From the NCBI GenBank assembly GCA_020852705.1, contig JADZAP010000005.1:62001-126000 (forward strand): a stretch of 64,000 nucleotides of DNA, in the 5' to 3' direction. The position numbers and the translations under genes were made by a program. The stretch comes from Ignavibacteria bacterium. Its GTDB lineage: Bacteria; Bacteroidota; Ignavibacteria; Tepidaquicellales; OLB5. Under the pieces are notes generated by a model. It had not been told where the DNA came from, made no database searches, and worked only from the letters and a program-made list of their open reading frames with translations. Positions 49,597 through 59,464 of the stretch are shown here, in pieces (position 1 is the stretch's first letter; the number at the start of each line of letters is the position of its first letter).

Positions 49597-51660
49597 ATGA
49601 AAATTTCACAGAATTGGTTACGGAATTATATTGATATATCGCTGACTGTCAAGGATCTGATTAAGGGATTAACTGACCTTGGGATTGAAGTAGAAGGTGT
49701 TGAAGATCAGAAAAAAAAGTTAGATAAATTTGTAATAGGAAATGTAATTGAACGAAAAAAACATCCCAATGCTGATAAACTAAGCGTTTGCAAGGTTGAT
49801 GCCGGTACCGGTGAAATTCTGAATATAGTATGCGGTGCACCAAACGTTGATACCGGGCAAAAAGTATGTATTGCTCTTGTTGGAGCAATTGTTCCTAATA
49901 GCGGCTTTGAGATTAAAAAAGCAAAGCTTCGGGGAGAACCCTCTGAAGGAATGATTTGCTCTGCACGCGAGCTTGAGCTTGGTGATGACCATACCGGAAT
50001 AATGGTGCTTAATACTGAGCTTCCTGTTGGTACACCATTTGCTGAATATTTAAAACAAAACGATGTTATATATGAAATAGGCATTACCCCGAACAGAGGA
50101 GATCTGCTTTCACACATCGGCGTTGCTCGTGAAATTGGAGCATTAACGGGAAATAAATTAAATGAACCTGTTCTTATAGGTAAATTTTCAGGTAATGAAA
50201 TCAACAAAAAAATATCTGTTGAAATAGAAAATAACAAAGGGTGCTTTAGATATTGCGGTGCAATGGTTGAAGGTATTACGGTTAAAGAATCACCCGAATG
50301 GCTGAAAAATTATTTAACTGCTATTGGACTTCGCCCTATAAATAACATAGTTGATATTACTAATTATGTTATGATGGAGTGCGGTCAGCCGCTTCATGCA
50401 TTTGATTATGACTCTATTGCCGGTAAAAAAATCGTTATACGGTCTGCAGGAAGTAATAAAAAATTCAAAACCTTAGATAGCAAAGAGCGAAACCTTCGCG
50501 ACGATATACTTATGATTTGTGACGGCGATAAGCCTGTTGCACTGGCTGGAATTATGGGCGGTGAAAATTCAGAAATAAACAGTAATACTGTAAACGTATT
50601 TATTGAAAGTGCGTATTTTGAACCTGTACTTACAAGGCTTTCTTCAAAATTTCTTGGGCTGCAAAGTGATTCATCTTATCGCTTTGAAAGGGGTGTTGAT
50701 ATTGACCGAACAGAATGGGCATGTAAAAGGGCAGCGGAACTGATTGCAGAACTTGGCGGAGGAAAAATTACTCCCGGGTTTATTGATAACTATCCCGAAA
50801 AGCTTGAAAAACTTAAAGTATCATTAAGACCTTCTCAGCTTAACCGTATTGCGGGTGCAGAATATAATAGCAAGAAAGTAATTTATTTGTTAAATAGCAT
50901 TGATATTAAAAATATTTCAATAAACGGTGATAACCTGCTATTTGAAATTCCTCAGGCAAGGAGAGAAGATTTGCAAAGAGAAATTGATCTAATTGAAGAA
51001 GTATTAAGACTTGACGGTTACGATAAAATTACTATTCCGCAAAATACACAACTGCAATATGATACAAGGGAATTTTGGGGAAATGAATATGATAAACTTC
51101 AGTTTCTAAGAAATTTTATTATAGGCAGAGGTTTTAAAGAAGTAATTTCAAATACTTTAGTTGATAAAGAATTTCAAAGTAAATTTGATAATGAATATAT
51201 CAGCTTAATAAACCCTTCAAGTGATAAAATGAATGTTTTACGTACAGATATATCAATAGGAATGTTTGATGTTATTAAGCTGAACTTTGAAAATTCAAAT
51301 AGTTCACTTAAATTGTTTGAAACCGGAAATTCCTTTAAAATAAACAAGGATGGTAAAATTATTGAATATAAAAGTATTTTGCTGGTTTTAGCAGGTGAAC
51401 TTGATTTTAAGATTTTTAATCAAAAACAGCGAAACTTTAACATTTTGGATATGGCATCAGAGGTTGAGGCTTTGTTTGAAAAATTAAGCGTTGAAAATAT
51501 TAAAAAATATGATTATAATGCCCAGAATTTTATGGAAGAATGTTCTATTGAGTATAAAAGCCGGAACAATGGAATTTGTAAATTGATTAGTTATTCCGGT
51601 AAGTTTCTAAATTCAATTGGAATAGAAAAACCTGTGATATTATGCCGGATACCATTTTAA
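49597..51660 (+). CDS. pheT: phenylalanine--tRNA ligase subunit beta, main part lacking FDX-ACB domain (frame ends early)
   Basis: MKISQNWLRNYIDI; tRNA-binding, B3/B4, B5 and core regions recognisable; ends ...IGIEKPVILCRIPF*. Confidence 0.93.
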   Translation: MKISQNWLRNYIDISLTVKDLIKGLTDLGIEVEGVEDQKKKLDKFVIGNVIERKKHPNADKLSVCKVDAGTGEILNIVCGAPNVDTGQKVCIALVGAIVPNSGFEIKKAKLRGEPSEGMICSARELELGDDHTGIMVLNTELPVGTPFAEYLKQNDVIYEIGITPNRGDLLSHIGVAREIGALTGNKLNEPVLIGKFSGNEINKKISVEIENNKGCFRYCGAMVEGITVKESPEWLKNYLTAIGLRPINNIVDITNYVMMECGQPLHAFDYDSIAGKKIVIRSAGSNKKFKTLDSKERNLRDDILMICDGDKPVALAGIMGGENSEINSNTVNVFIESAYFEPVLTRLSSKFLGLQSDSSYRFERGVDIDRTEWACKRAAELIAELGGGKITPGFIDNYPEKLEKLKVSLRPSQLNRIAGAEYNSKKVIYLLNSIDIKNISINGDNLLFEIPQARREDLQREIDLIEEVLRLDGYDKITIPQNTQLQYDTREFWGNEYDKLQFLRNFIIGRGFKEVISNTLVDKEFQSKFDNEYISLINPSSDKMNVLRTDISIGMFDVIKLNFENSNSSLKLFETGNSFKINKDGKIIEYKSILLVLAGELDFKIFNQKQRNFNILDMASEVEALFEKLSVENIKKYDYNAQNFMEECSIEYKSRNNGICKLISYSGKFLNSIGIEKPVILCRIPF

Positions 51661-51992
51661 GCTTAAGCAATACATTAAACGGAAAATTAATTTTTAAGGA
51701 GTATTCTAATTTTCCGCCTGTGCTAAGAGATATCTGCATTATTGCGGATAATAATATTAAACAGGGTGATATATTAAATACAATACTTTCAGTAAATACT
51801 GCTAAGTTATTAAAGAAGGTTTTGTTATATGATGTATATGAACCAAAGGGTGAAACCGGCAGAAAAAGTTTTACTTATTCGTTGGAATACAGGGCTGAAG
51901 ACAGAACGTTAACAAACGAGGAAATTAATAAACTGCAGGATAAAATTATTGCAGAACTTCAAAAGAAACATCATGCAGAATTAAGAAGCTAA
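51642..51992 (+). CDS. pheT: PheT C-terminal FDX-ACB (anticodon-binding) domain in the -1 frame
   Basis: FKEYSNFPPVLRDICIIAD...LLYDVYEPKGETGRKSFTYSLEYRAEDRTLTNEEINKLQDKI is the FDX-ACB signature. Confidence 0.9.
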   Translation: MPDTILSLSNTLNGKLIFKEYSNFPPVLRDICIIADNNIKQGDILNTILSVNTAKLLKKVLLYDVYEPKGETGRKSFTYSLEYRAEDRTLTNEEINKLQDKIIAELQKKHHAELRS

Positions 51993-52051
51993 TCTCGATA
52001 AAGCTAAATTTTTAATTTTATAATAATTAAATTAATCAGATATCCTGAATT

Positions 52052-52411
52052 ATGGATAATCAAATATTAAAAGTTAATGATCAGGGTTTAAAAATTGAGC
52101 TGGAAAAAATGTTTTCCAGAATAAAAGTCCTAGTAGAAAAATTTAATATCACAAAAGATGAAAACAAACTGCTTAAAGATAAGGTTCTGGAACTTGAGCA
52201 TTCTTTAAGCGAATCTGAAATAAAGGTTTCAAACCGGAATTCAGAATTATTGCTTAAGGATAAAGAAATTACAGATCTTAAAAATAAAATATTAGAAGAA
52301 AGAAAAAATAAAGTTTCAACTGAGGATAAAGCACAGCTTAAATCCAGAATACGCGAACTTATGGTCAGACTGGATTCTCATCTCGAACAGAAAACAAATA
52401 ATAACTTTTAG
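52052..52411 (+). CDS. hypothetical coiled-coil protein
   Basis: 119 aa heptad-like, between pheT and zapA. Confidence 0.65.
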   Translation: MDNQILKVNDQGLKIELEKMFSRIKVLVEKFNITKDENKLLKDKVLELEHSLSESEIKVSNRNSELLLKDKEITDLKNKILEERKNKVSTEDKAQLKSRIRELMVRLDSHLEQKTNNNF

Positions 52412-52533
52412 TTTTATATATAATAGAGCAGCAATTTTATAATAAGTTATTTTAAGCTAAAAGTTATTGGTTGTTTTAGCTTCACAAAGGTCGGGATTTA
52501 ATTAACGGTAAATTAAAAACTTCAATAAATCGT

Positions 52534-52833
52534 ATGGACACAAAGGATATCAGAATAAAAATATTTAACAATCATTACACATTAAAAGGTGATGATGTTG
52601 AATTGCTTGAAAAAAGTGCACAATATGTAGATACCTTGATGCATAAAGTACAAAATGATATTCCTAATCAGTCTGATTTTACGGTAGCTATAGTTTCTGC
52701 TCTTAATATTGCAGAAAATTATTACAGGGAAAAGAATTCAAGTTCAGTTCTTGACCAGAATTATAAATCATTAGTAAGCGGTTTAAATGCCCAAGTAAAA
52801 GAAATTAATGATTTTATAGAAAGTAATACTTAA
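52534..52833 (+). CDS. zapA: cell division protein ZapA
   Basis: IRIKIFNNHYTLKGDDVELLEKSAQYVDTLM...VAIVSALNIAENYY. Confidence 0.88.
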   Translation: MDTKDIRIKIFNNHYTLKGDDVELLEKSAQYVDTLMHKVQNDIPNQSDFTVAIVSALNIAENYYREKNSSSVLDQNYKSLVSGLNAQVKEINDFIESNT

Positions 52834-52949
52834 GAAGCATTTTTTAAAATGGAACTTAGCTAACGTAATATAAGGTTTATTTATTATATCGTTCTTTGTA
52901 AAACAGATGAAAACTATTTGTTTTCATCACGGATAAGTAAAAAAGTTTA

Positions 52950-53197
52950 CCGCACCGACCAGCCGTAGCCAAAAATTAAATAGATCCAACACTATTTAAT
53001 TGGGGAGAACGCTCGACAATGAATGTCAATTACAGGCCTCATTCTAACTGATTTTCTTCAGTTGAAATCACCGGGATTTTTTATCCCAGAGTTTTTGTGA
53101 TCATTGGAAGTTAAAAGACATTTCGGCACTCACCCACTGTGTTGAAAGAGAGGGATCTATAACTCTTTCGCTATGGTTTTGTTGTGTGCGGTTTTTT
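52950..53197 (+). ncRNA. structured ncRNA candidate, possibly 6S RNA-like (zapA-rny intergenic)
   Basis: Termini pair CCGCAC/GTGCGG then CCGTAGC/GCTATGG; internal hairpins AATTAAATA/TATTTAATT, AACTGA/TCAGTT, GGGAT/ATCCC, GAAAGAG/CTCTTTC; ends in T6. Confidence 0.6.
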
Positions 53198-53312
53198 ATT
53201 TATTATATTTAAACCTCCGGTATTTATTAGTTTTTTATGACAAATTTGACCGGCTAAAATTTTTAAATGTATCACCCTAAATTTATATGTTAAAAATACG
53301 GAGAAATTAAAA

Positions 53313-54881
53313 ATGTTTCAGGAAATTTATGTATTAATACCTATTATCGTCATACTCTGTGCGGCGACATTTTATCTTGGCTGGATTCTGCAGAACAAGG
53401 TAACCAGAGGTAAACTTAACAGCGCAGAGGAACAGGCAAAAAGAATAATTGCTGATGGTGAAAAAGCTGCTTTAAATATTAAGAAGGAAAAACTGCTTGA
53501 AGTTAAAGATGAATGGTATAAAAAGAAGCAGGATTTCGATTCCGATTACCAGTCTAAAAAGAACAAGTTGAAATCCTATGAAAAACAGATTCAGGAAAAA
53601 GAAGAAATTTTAAGCAAAAGAATGGATGAATATGCAAGAAAGGAAAAAGGTCTGCTGAAAGTAGAAAATGATTATAATGTTAAAATTAATAATTTAAGTG
53701 AAAAAGAAACCAAACTTGAAAGCCTGATACTTGAACAGAATAATAAGCTTGAAAATATTTCAGGTTTAACTTCTGAAGAAGCTAAAACAATTTTGATGAA
53801 TAACCTTATTGAAGAAACTAAAATGCAAGCAGCCGGCAAGCTCAAGGAGATTCGTGATGAGATGAAGCTTGAAGCTAAAAAGCTTGCACGAAATCTTATT
53901 GTTCAGGCAATTCAGCGAAGTGCTGCTGATCATTCAGTTGAAACAACAGTAAGCGTTCTTAATATTCAATCCGATGAGCTTAAAGGAAGAATTATTGGAA
54001 AAGAAGGACGTAATGTGCGTGCTTTTGAAGCTGCAACAGGCGTTGATATTATTGTTGATGATACCCCAGAGGCAATTACTATTTCCGGATTCGATCCCTT
54101 TAGAAGAGAAGTTGCAAAAATTTCAATGGAAAGACTTATTTCAGACGGCAGAATCCATCCTACTCGGATTGAAGAAGTAGTTGATAAAGTAAGAAAAGAG
54201 CTTGAAGAAGAAATTATCCGCATCGGTGAAAACTCAATTATTGAGTGTGGTCTGCATGGGCTGCATCCTGAAATGATAAGGCTTGTTGGAAGAATGAAAT
54301 ACCGTACAAGTTACGGGCAGAATCTTCTGCAGCATAGCATAGAAGTTGCTCACTTATGCGGTATAATGGCTGTTGAACTTGGACTTGACCCTGTTATGGC
54401 AAAACGTGCAGGTTTACTGCATGATGTTGGGAAGGTTATAGATAGAGAAGTTGAAGGTCCGCATGCAATACTTGGTTATGAACTTGCTAAAAAATACAAG
54501 GAGCATCCTGTAGTTTGTAATGCAATTGGTGCACACCATGAAGATATGGAAATGGAAACTCCGATTGCAGTTATTGTTCAGGCATGCGATGCAATTAGCG
54601 GTGCACGTCCAGGTGCAAGAAGAGAATCAGTTGAAGGTTATGTAAAACGACTGCAAAAACTTGAAGAAGTTGCTAAATCTTTTGAAGGTGTTGGCAGAAC
54701 TTATGCTATTCAGGCAGGCAGGGAGGTTAGAGTTATTGTTGAGCATGATAAAGTAAGTGATGCTCTTGCTGACCAGCTTTCTGTTGATATTGCTACCAAA
54801 ATTCAGGAAGAAATGGAATATCCCGGACAAATTAAAGTGACCGTGATAAGAGAAAGAAGATCTGTAGCATACGCTAAATAA
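53313..54881 (+). CDS. rny: ribonuclease Y
   Basis: N-terminal TM and coiled coil; KH domain GRIIGKEGRNVRAFEAATGVDIIVDDTPE; HD domain RAGLLHDVGKVIDREVEG. Confidence 0.97.
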   Translation: MFQEIYVLIPIIVILCAATFYLGWILQNKVTRGKLNSAEEQAKRIIADGEKAALNIKKEKLLEVKDEWYKKKQDFDSDYQSKKNKLKSYEKQIQEKEEILSKRMDEYARKEKGLLKVENDYNVKINNLSEKETKLESLILEQNNKLENISGLTSEEAKTILMNNLIEETKMQAAGKLKEIRDEMKLEAKKLARNLIVQAIQRSAADHSVETTVSVLNIQSDELKGRIIGKEGRNVRAFEAATGVDIIVDDTPEAITISGFDPFRREVAKISMERLISDGRIHPTRIEEVVDKVRKELEEEIIRIGENSIIECGLHGLHPEMIRLVGRMKYRTSYGQNLLQHSIEVAHLCGIMAVELGLDPVMAKRAGLLHDVGKVIDREVEGPHAILGYELAKKYKEHPVVCNAIGAHHEDMEMETPIAVIVQACDAISGARPGARRESVEGYVKRLQKLEEVAKSFEGVGRTYAIQAGREVRVIVEHDKVSDALADQLSVDIATKIQEEMEYPGQIKVTVIRERRSVAYAK

Positions 54882-54898
54882 TTTATAAAAATTCTGCT

Positions 54899-55489
54899 GT
54901 GAAGCTAAAAATAGGCATAACAGGTGGTATTGGTTCCGGCAAAAGTTTGGCAGCATCTTTCTTTGAATCAAAAGGCTACCCTGTAATTTATGCAGATAAA
55001 GTTGCCAAAGAGCTATATAATTCTGATAGAACTTTGCTGAAACTTCTTGTAAAAGAATTTGGTAAAGGGATACTTGACAATAAGGGAAAGTTTAACAGTA
55101 TTAATGCCAGAAAAATAATATTTTTAAATAGAAAAAATATTAAAAGGGTGAACTCTATTGTTCACCCTTTTGTATTAAAACAGATTGACGAAATATCTGC
55201 AAAAATCAATTCAAATATTGTGTTTATAGAAGCAGCCATAATGTTTGAGTCAGGCAGTTACAAAAAAATGGATTATGTACTGCTTATTTTTGCAAATAAG
55301 AAAACACGTATAAAACGTATTATGAAGCGGGATAAAATTAAACAAAGTGAGGTTTTAAAATTAATGAATCTGCAAATGAATGAGCAGGAAAAACTAAAAC
55401 GAGCGGATTTTATAATAAAAAATAACGGATCTTCAAATGAGCTTTTTGCAAAGTTAAATTCTTTTTGTAAAAAACTTAATCAATTATAA
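54899..55489 (+). CDS. coaE: dephospho-CoA kinase
   Basis: KIGITGGIGSGKSLAASFFESKGYPVIYADKVAKELY; GTG start. Confidence 0.95.
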   Translation: MKLKIGITGGIGSGKSLAASFFESKGYPVIYADKVAKELYNSDRTLLKLLVKEFGKGILDNKGKFNSINARKIIFLNRKNIKRVNSIVHPFVLKQIDEISAKINSNIVFIEAAIMFESGSYKKMDYVLLIFANKKTRIKRIMKRDKIKQSEVLKLMNLQMNEQEKLKRADFIIKNNGSSNELFAKLNSFCKKLNQL

Positions 55490-55497
55490 ATAATTTA

Positions 55498-56679
55498 ATG
55501 GATATAAACTGCCTTATTAAAATGGAAGAAAATGATTTTTTCCAAACCTATAAAAGACTGGAAATAGCAATAGAAAAAGGTGATGGGTGCTTTCTATATT
55601 CGTCTAATGGTGATAAAATTCTGGATATGTTTGGCGGACTTGCGGTTAACGTACTTGGTTACGGTCATAAGCAAATAAATGAAGCTATTAAAGCTCAGGT
55701 TGATAAGTATATACATATTTCAAACCTGTTTTATCAGGAAAATCAATTAAAGCTTGCAGAAAAAATAAAATATTTATCCGGCTCTTCTAAAGTCTTTTTC
55801 TGTAATTCAGGAACAGAAGCTGTAGAAGCAGCAATTAAAGCTGTGCGTAAGTTTTTCCTTGGGTCCAATAAAACTGAGCTTATTTCATTCACAGGTTCAT
55901 TTCACGGCAGAACACTTGGTGCACTAACACTTACAGCCAGAAAGAAATACCGCGAACAATTTTTACCTCTTTTACCTGGTGTAAAGCATTTAGAATTTAA
56001 TTCAATAAAGGACCTTGAAGAAAATGTCAACAATAAAACTGCTGCCGTATTTATTGAATGTTTACAAGGCGAAGGCGGTATAAAACCTTCGTTGCCTGAA
56101 TTTATTGAAAAGCTTAACGACCTTAAAAATAAATTCGGTTTCATTATTGCTGCAGATGAAATACAATCAGGAGTTGGAAGAACAGGCACATTTAACGCAT
56201 ACACACAGTTTACTCTAGATGCAGATATTACAATTATGGCAAAAGGTATTGGGGGCGGCCTGCCGCTTGGCGCAATTTCAGGAAATGAAAGAGTAAAAAA
56301 TGTGTTTACTTACGGAGAGCATGGTTCAACTTTTGGGGGCAACCCGGTTGCCGCTGCAAGCGGACTTGTAGTTATGGACGAACTTGAGAAGGGTTTGATG
56401 GATCTTAATTTACAAAATGGAAATTTACTCAAAGAAGGACTAAACAAGATCAAACAAAAATACCCCAATATAATAAAAGATGTAAGAGGTATGGGTTTAA
56501 TGCTTGGTGTTGAACTAGTCTCTGCGGCTCAGCCAATTGTTATAGAAATGCTCAAACAGAAAGTTCTTGTTAATTGTACAAACGAAAATGTTATAAGACT
56601 TTTGCCGCCCTATATTATATCTCAAACAGAAATTCATACATTTTTAAATGTATTTGAAATTGTAATTTCCGAATTATAA
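55498..56679 (+). CDS. class III aminotransferase (acetylornithine transaminase-like)
   Basis: FFCNSGTEAVEAAIKAVRKF, GSFHGRTLGALTLTA, ADEIQSGVGRTG, MAKGIGGGLPLGA. Confidence 0.92.
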   Translation: MDINCLIKMEENDFFQTYKRLEIAIEKGDGCFLYSSNGDKILDMFGGLAVNVLGYGHKQINEAIKAQVDKYIHISNLFYQENQLKLAEKIKYLSGSSKVFFCNSGTEAVEAAIKAVRKFFLGSNKTELISFTGSFHGRTLGALTLTARKKYREQFLPLLPGVKHLEFNSIKDLEENVNNKTAAVFIECLQGEGGIKPSLPEFIEKLNDLKNKFGFIIAADEIQSGVGRTGTFNAYTQFTLDADITIMAKGIGGGLPLGAISGNERVKNVFTYGEHGSTFGGNPVAAASGLVVMDELEKGLMDLNLQNGNLLKEGLNKIKQKYPNIIKDVRGMGLMLGVELVSAAQPIVIEMLKQKVLVNCTNENVIRLLPPYIISQTEIHTFLNVFEIVISEL

Positions 56680-56697
56680 TTTGCCAGCATAAAAAAT

Positions 56698-56726
56698 GCC
56701 GTCTAAAAATCAGACGGCTTTTTTTT
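56698..56726. terminator. hairpin terminator between converging genes
   Basis: GCCGTCT-AAAAATC-AGACGGC followed by T8. Confidence 0.85.
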
Positions 56727-56748
56727 AAAACGATAATTATGTAATTAC

Positions 56749-57105
56749 TTATGCAAAGCCCCATTTTGCCTTATTAGCAGCTATTTCATCAGGTGTTGGA
56801 TTTTTCTTTATAGGTGTACAATCTGTTGTGAAATCCTCTGGGGGGTGAACTTCAAATACTTTTGCATTCAATTCAATATCTGCATTGAATAAAGCCGGCA
56901 CCTGTGAATCTTCATAAATTGCCTGCCAGGGGCAAGCTGGTTCACAAGCTGCACAGTCAATACACTCTGCAGGATGTATGTAAAGCATATTTCTAGAAAA
57001 ATTCTCATCTTCAACCTGAAGATCATATATACAATCAACGGGGCAGACTTCAGCACATTCTGTATCTTTGCAGTCAAGACATAATTTGGTTATAACCCAC
57101 GGCAT
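56749..57105 (-). CDS. ferredoxin (7Fe/bacterial type)
   Basis: CLDCKDTECAEVCPVDCIY; CIDCAACEPACPWQAIYED. Confidence 0.93.
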   Translation of the reverse strand: MPWVITKLCLDCKDTECAEVCPVDCIYDLQVEDENFSRNMLYIHPAECIDCAACEPACPWQAIYEDSQVPALFNADIELNAKVFEVHPPEDFTTDCTPIKKNPTPDEIAANKAKWGFA

Positions 57106-57283
57106 ATTTTAAATCTCCTTAAATTATTTGAATCTTACTTATACAAATATAATTATAATGCATTAATTAAAAAGTGAACTTTTTAAGTATTACATAATTT
57201 TTAATTAATTTAAAGTGTGTAATGATTTATAAATTTTTAAATCTTTAATTACACCTTTTTAATAAAAATAATCAGGTAAGTTT

Positions 57284-59371
57284 TTACGGAATATTATTTC
57301 TTTTTCGCAGTACCCACTCAACTGTAAAAAGCAATATTGCCAATAAAAGGTAATATTTGTTTCCCCAAAGGTTAAATCGTACATACCTGTTATTTAGCAG
57401 TACATTATTATGTTTGTTTTTCAGATTAATTAATAAATCAGGATAATTTGAAACGCTGTCACCATTTAATATAACCCCACCGGTTTTATCAGCAATATCT
57501 TTTAGAAGTTCAAGTTTCATTCTGGTTTCAAGGTATTCTGAATTTAAAGTATCGATTAAAACTCTGTTTGTTGCTTTTGACAAATAAGTCCCGTTTAGTT
57601 CTGCATCACATACAATATTATAATCACCGGCAGGGATATTTTCTAATGAAGCATAAAATATATTTTCAAAAGGTATAAATGTAAGTTCTCCGGCTTTTGA
57701 GCCGTCTTTTCTGAATAAACTTCCTGATACTTTGGCATTTCTTGTTATATTATAATTTTCGTCATAAACTTCAGCGGCAATTTTTACATTTTCAGTGTAA
57801 TCAAATACATCCCTTACAGGATAAACTTTAAATCTTGTGCGTTTCTCTTTTTCAATTGTCAAATTTATTAACTCCAACAGCAATGATTCTAATGTTTTTT
57901 CGGAATTATTTCCGCTGTTTAGTTTCCATTTCCATAACCCATAAGCAAGAAATGCTGCTGAACGGCTCATTCCTGTTATTCTGCTCAATAAAACCGGTTC
58001 ACCTGATGCTTTATCGGTTGCAAGTGTAACGCTTCCGGGTTTTGGCATAATGCCCGAAACATTCCTGAAAATATCATTTGTAGATCCAATTCCCTGTACA
58101 TTTTGTAAACCGTTTTCAATTCCGCTCACCGGTGCAAGTTTAAAAAGATTCTCACTGCTATTAGGTTTGTTAAGTGTAAACGGCAGAATATCATCAAGCG
58201 AAGAGAGTTTGCCGTAATCTGTATTTTTACCCGCAAAGAAAATTACGGGTATTTTAAATTGCTTGATAGCATTCACAATTTCACTGAACAGTGGGGAAGA
58301 AGTTACGTTTACCGGGAAGTTAAGAAGGAAAACTGCTGAAAGCTCGGGAAATGCTTTTGTATCTAAAGGACCTTCGTAAAAATCACCGGCTGATTTTTGT
58401 GTCTTATATGTAATATTATAGTTTCCAATTCTTTTCAAAACAGAACCTGTGAATTCATTATCGTAACCTGGTCCGCCTGATAATACAAGAATATTAATTT
58501 TGTTATCAATGTAAGTGATAAAAAAATCATTATTGTTATTTTTATCTGTAAGCTCTCCCGGGATATTTTCTGCTGAAATACTGTAATGAATCTTGGCAGG
58601 TGTATTTTCGGTTACCGTAAATTCGGCTTCGTATGTATTTTGTGATGGTAAATAATGTAATTGCTGAGTACTGATCTCGTTTCCTTCTCTCAGAAGCTTT
58701 AATTGCAAAATACCATCACCTGCTTTAAATACATTTATAATTACCCGTATTTTTACTGAGCTTCCAGTAAAAGCTTTATCATTATGTAAAACATTTTTTA
58801 TTACAACATCATTAACTTCTGTTGTATCGCCAACAGGGAATATAACAAAAGGTACATTAAACTTTTCAGCTTCATATAAAGGATTCCCACCATCATTGAA
58901 TATTCCGTCACTAATAAGAGTTATTGAATTATATGAATTATCAGGATAGTTTTCTTTTATATTCCTAAATGCTGAGCTAATATTTGTAAATGCACCATTA
59001 AAAACCAATGAATCTTTATGGTTGAATTGTTTTATGTTTGTTGAAAAGGTGAATATATCTTCTTTGGAGGAAAGATAATTATTGTATATGTTACTAATCT
59101 TATCATGACGGTTTTCAATTCCGCTGCTTCTGGAAACATCAATAAGAACAATACTTTTTAGGTTATTGTTGTTATTGGTGATATATGAAATTACAGGTTC
59201 AATAAATAGTGCCAGCAATATGAATATTGCAAATGTTTTTATGCAAATGAGCAGAATTTTTTTCCATTTTAAAACTTGAGTATTGCGGTAAAACAGCCAT
59301 GATGCAGCTGCTGCAATTGCAAATATTAAGGCAAGGAAAAGGGGAGAGTAAGTTGAAGAAAACCCGAACAT
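57284..59371 (-). CDS. VWA-like membrane protein (BatA-type N-terminus, MIDAS-like DVSRS)
   Basis: Two N-terminal TMs, IVLIDVSRSSG, SITLISDGIFNDGGNPLYEAEKFNVPFVIFPVGD; C-terminal TM. Confidence 0.75.
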   Translation of the reverse strand: MFGFSSTYSPLFLALIFAIAAAASWLFYRNTQVLKWKKILLICIKTFAIFILLALFIEPVISYITNNNNNLKSIVLIDVSRSSGIENRHDKISNIYNNYLSSKEDIFTFSTNIKQFNHKDSLVFNGAFTNISSAFRNIKENYPDNSYNSITLISDGIFNDGGNPLYEAEKFNVPFVIFPVGDTTEVNDVVIKNVLHNDKAFTGSSVKIRVIINVFKAGDGILQLKLLREGNEISTQQLHYLPSQNTYEAEFTVTENTPAKIHYSISAENIPGELTDKNNNNDFFITYIDNKINILVLSGGPGYDNEFTGSVLKRIGNYNITYKTQKSAGDFYEGPLDTKAFPELSAVFLLNFPVNVTSSPLFSEIVNAIKQFKIPVIFFAGKNTDYGKLSSLDDILPFTLNKPNSSENLFKLAPVSGIENGLQNVQGIGSTNDIFRNVSGIMPKPGSVTLATDKASGEPVLLSRITGMSRSAAFLAYGLWKWKLNSGNNSEKTLESLLLELINLTIEKEKRTRFKVYPVRDVFDYTENVKIAAEVYDENYNITRNAKVSGSLFRKDGSKAGELTFIPFENIFYASLENIPAGDYNIVCDAELNGTYLSKATNRVLIDTLNSEYLETRMKLELLKDIADKTGGVILNGDSVSNYPDLLINLKNKHNNVLLNNRYVRFNLWGNKYYLLLAILLFTVEWVLRKRNNIP

Positions 59372-59464
59372 TCTTTTTAGTCGTCTTCCTGTTATTAAAC
59401 TTATTAAATTAAAGCCGGTATAAATAACCGGCTATATAAAAATTGTTTTGTGAAAAATATTATA

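Noticed and set aside
49707-50237. 176-aa antisense ORF inside pheT (with others at 49661 and 49780)
   Set aside because: Fully opposite a conserved gene, low-complexity Ser/Pro/Thr composition typical of shadow ORFs
51640-51660. Programmed -1 frameshift in pheT
   Set aside because: No X-XXY-YYZ slippery site or evident downstream stem-loop; CCA TTT TAA re-pairs poorly in the -1 frame
9879-51992. pheS and pheT ~39 kb apart as an anomaly
   Set aside because: Unlinked pheS and pheT are common in Bacteroidota-type genomes; only the pheT frame break is noteworthy
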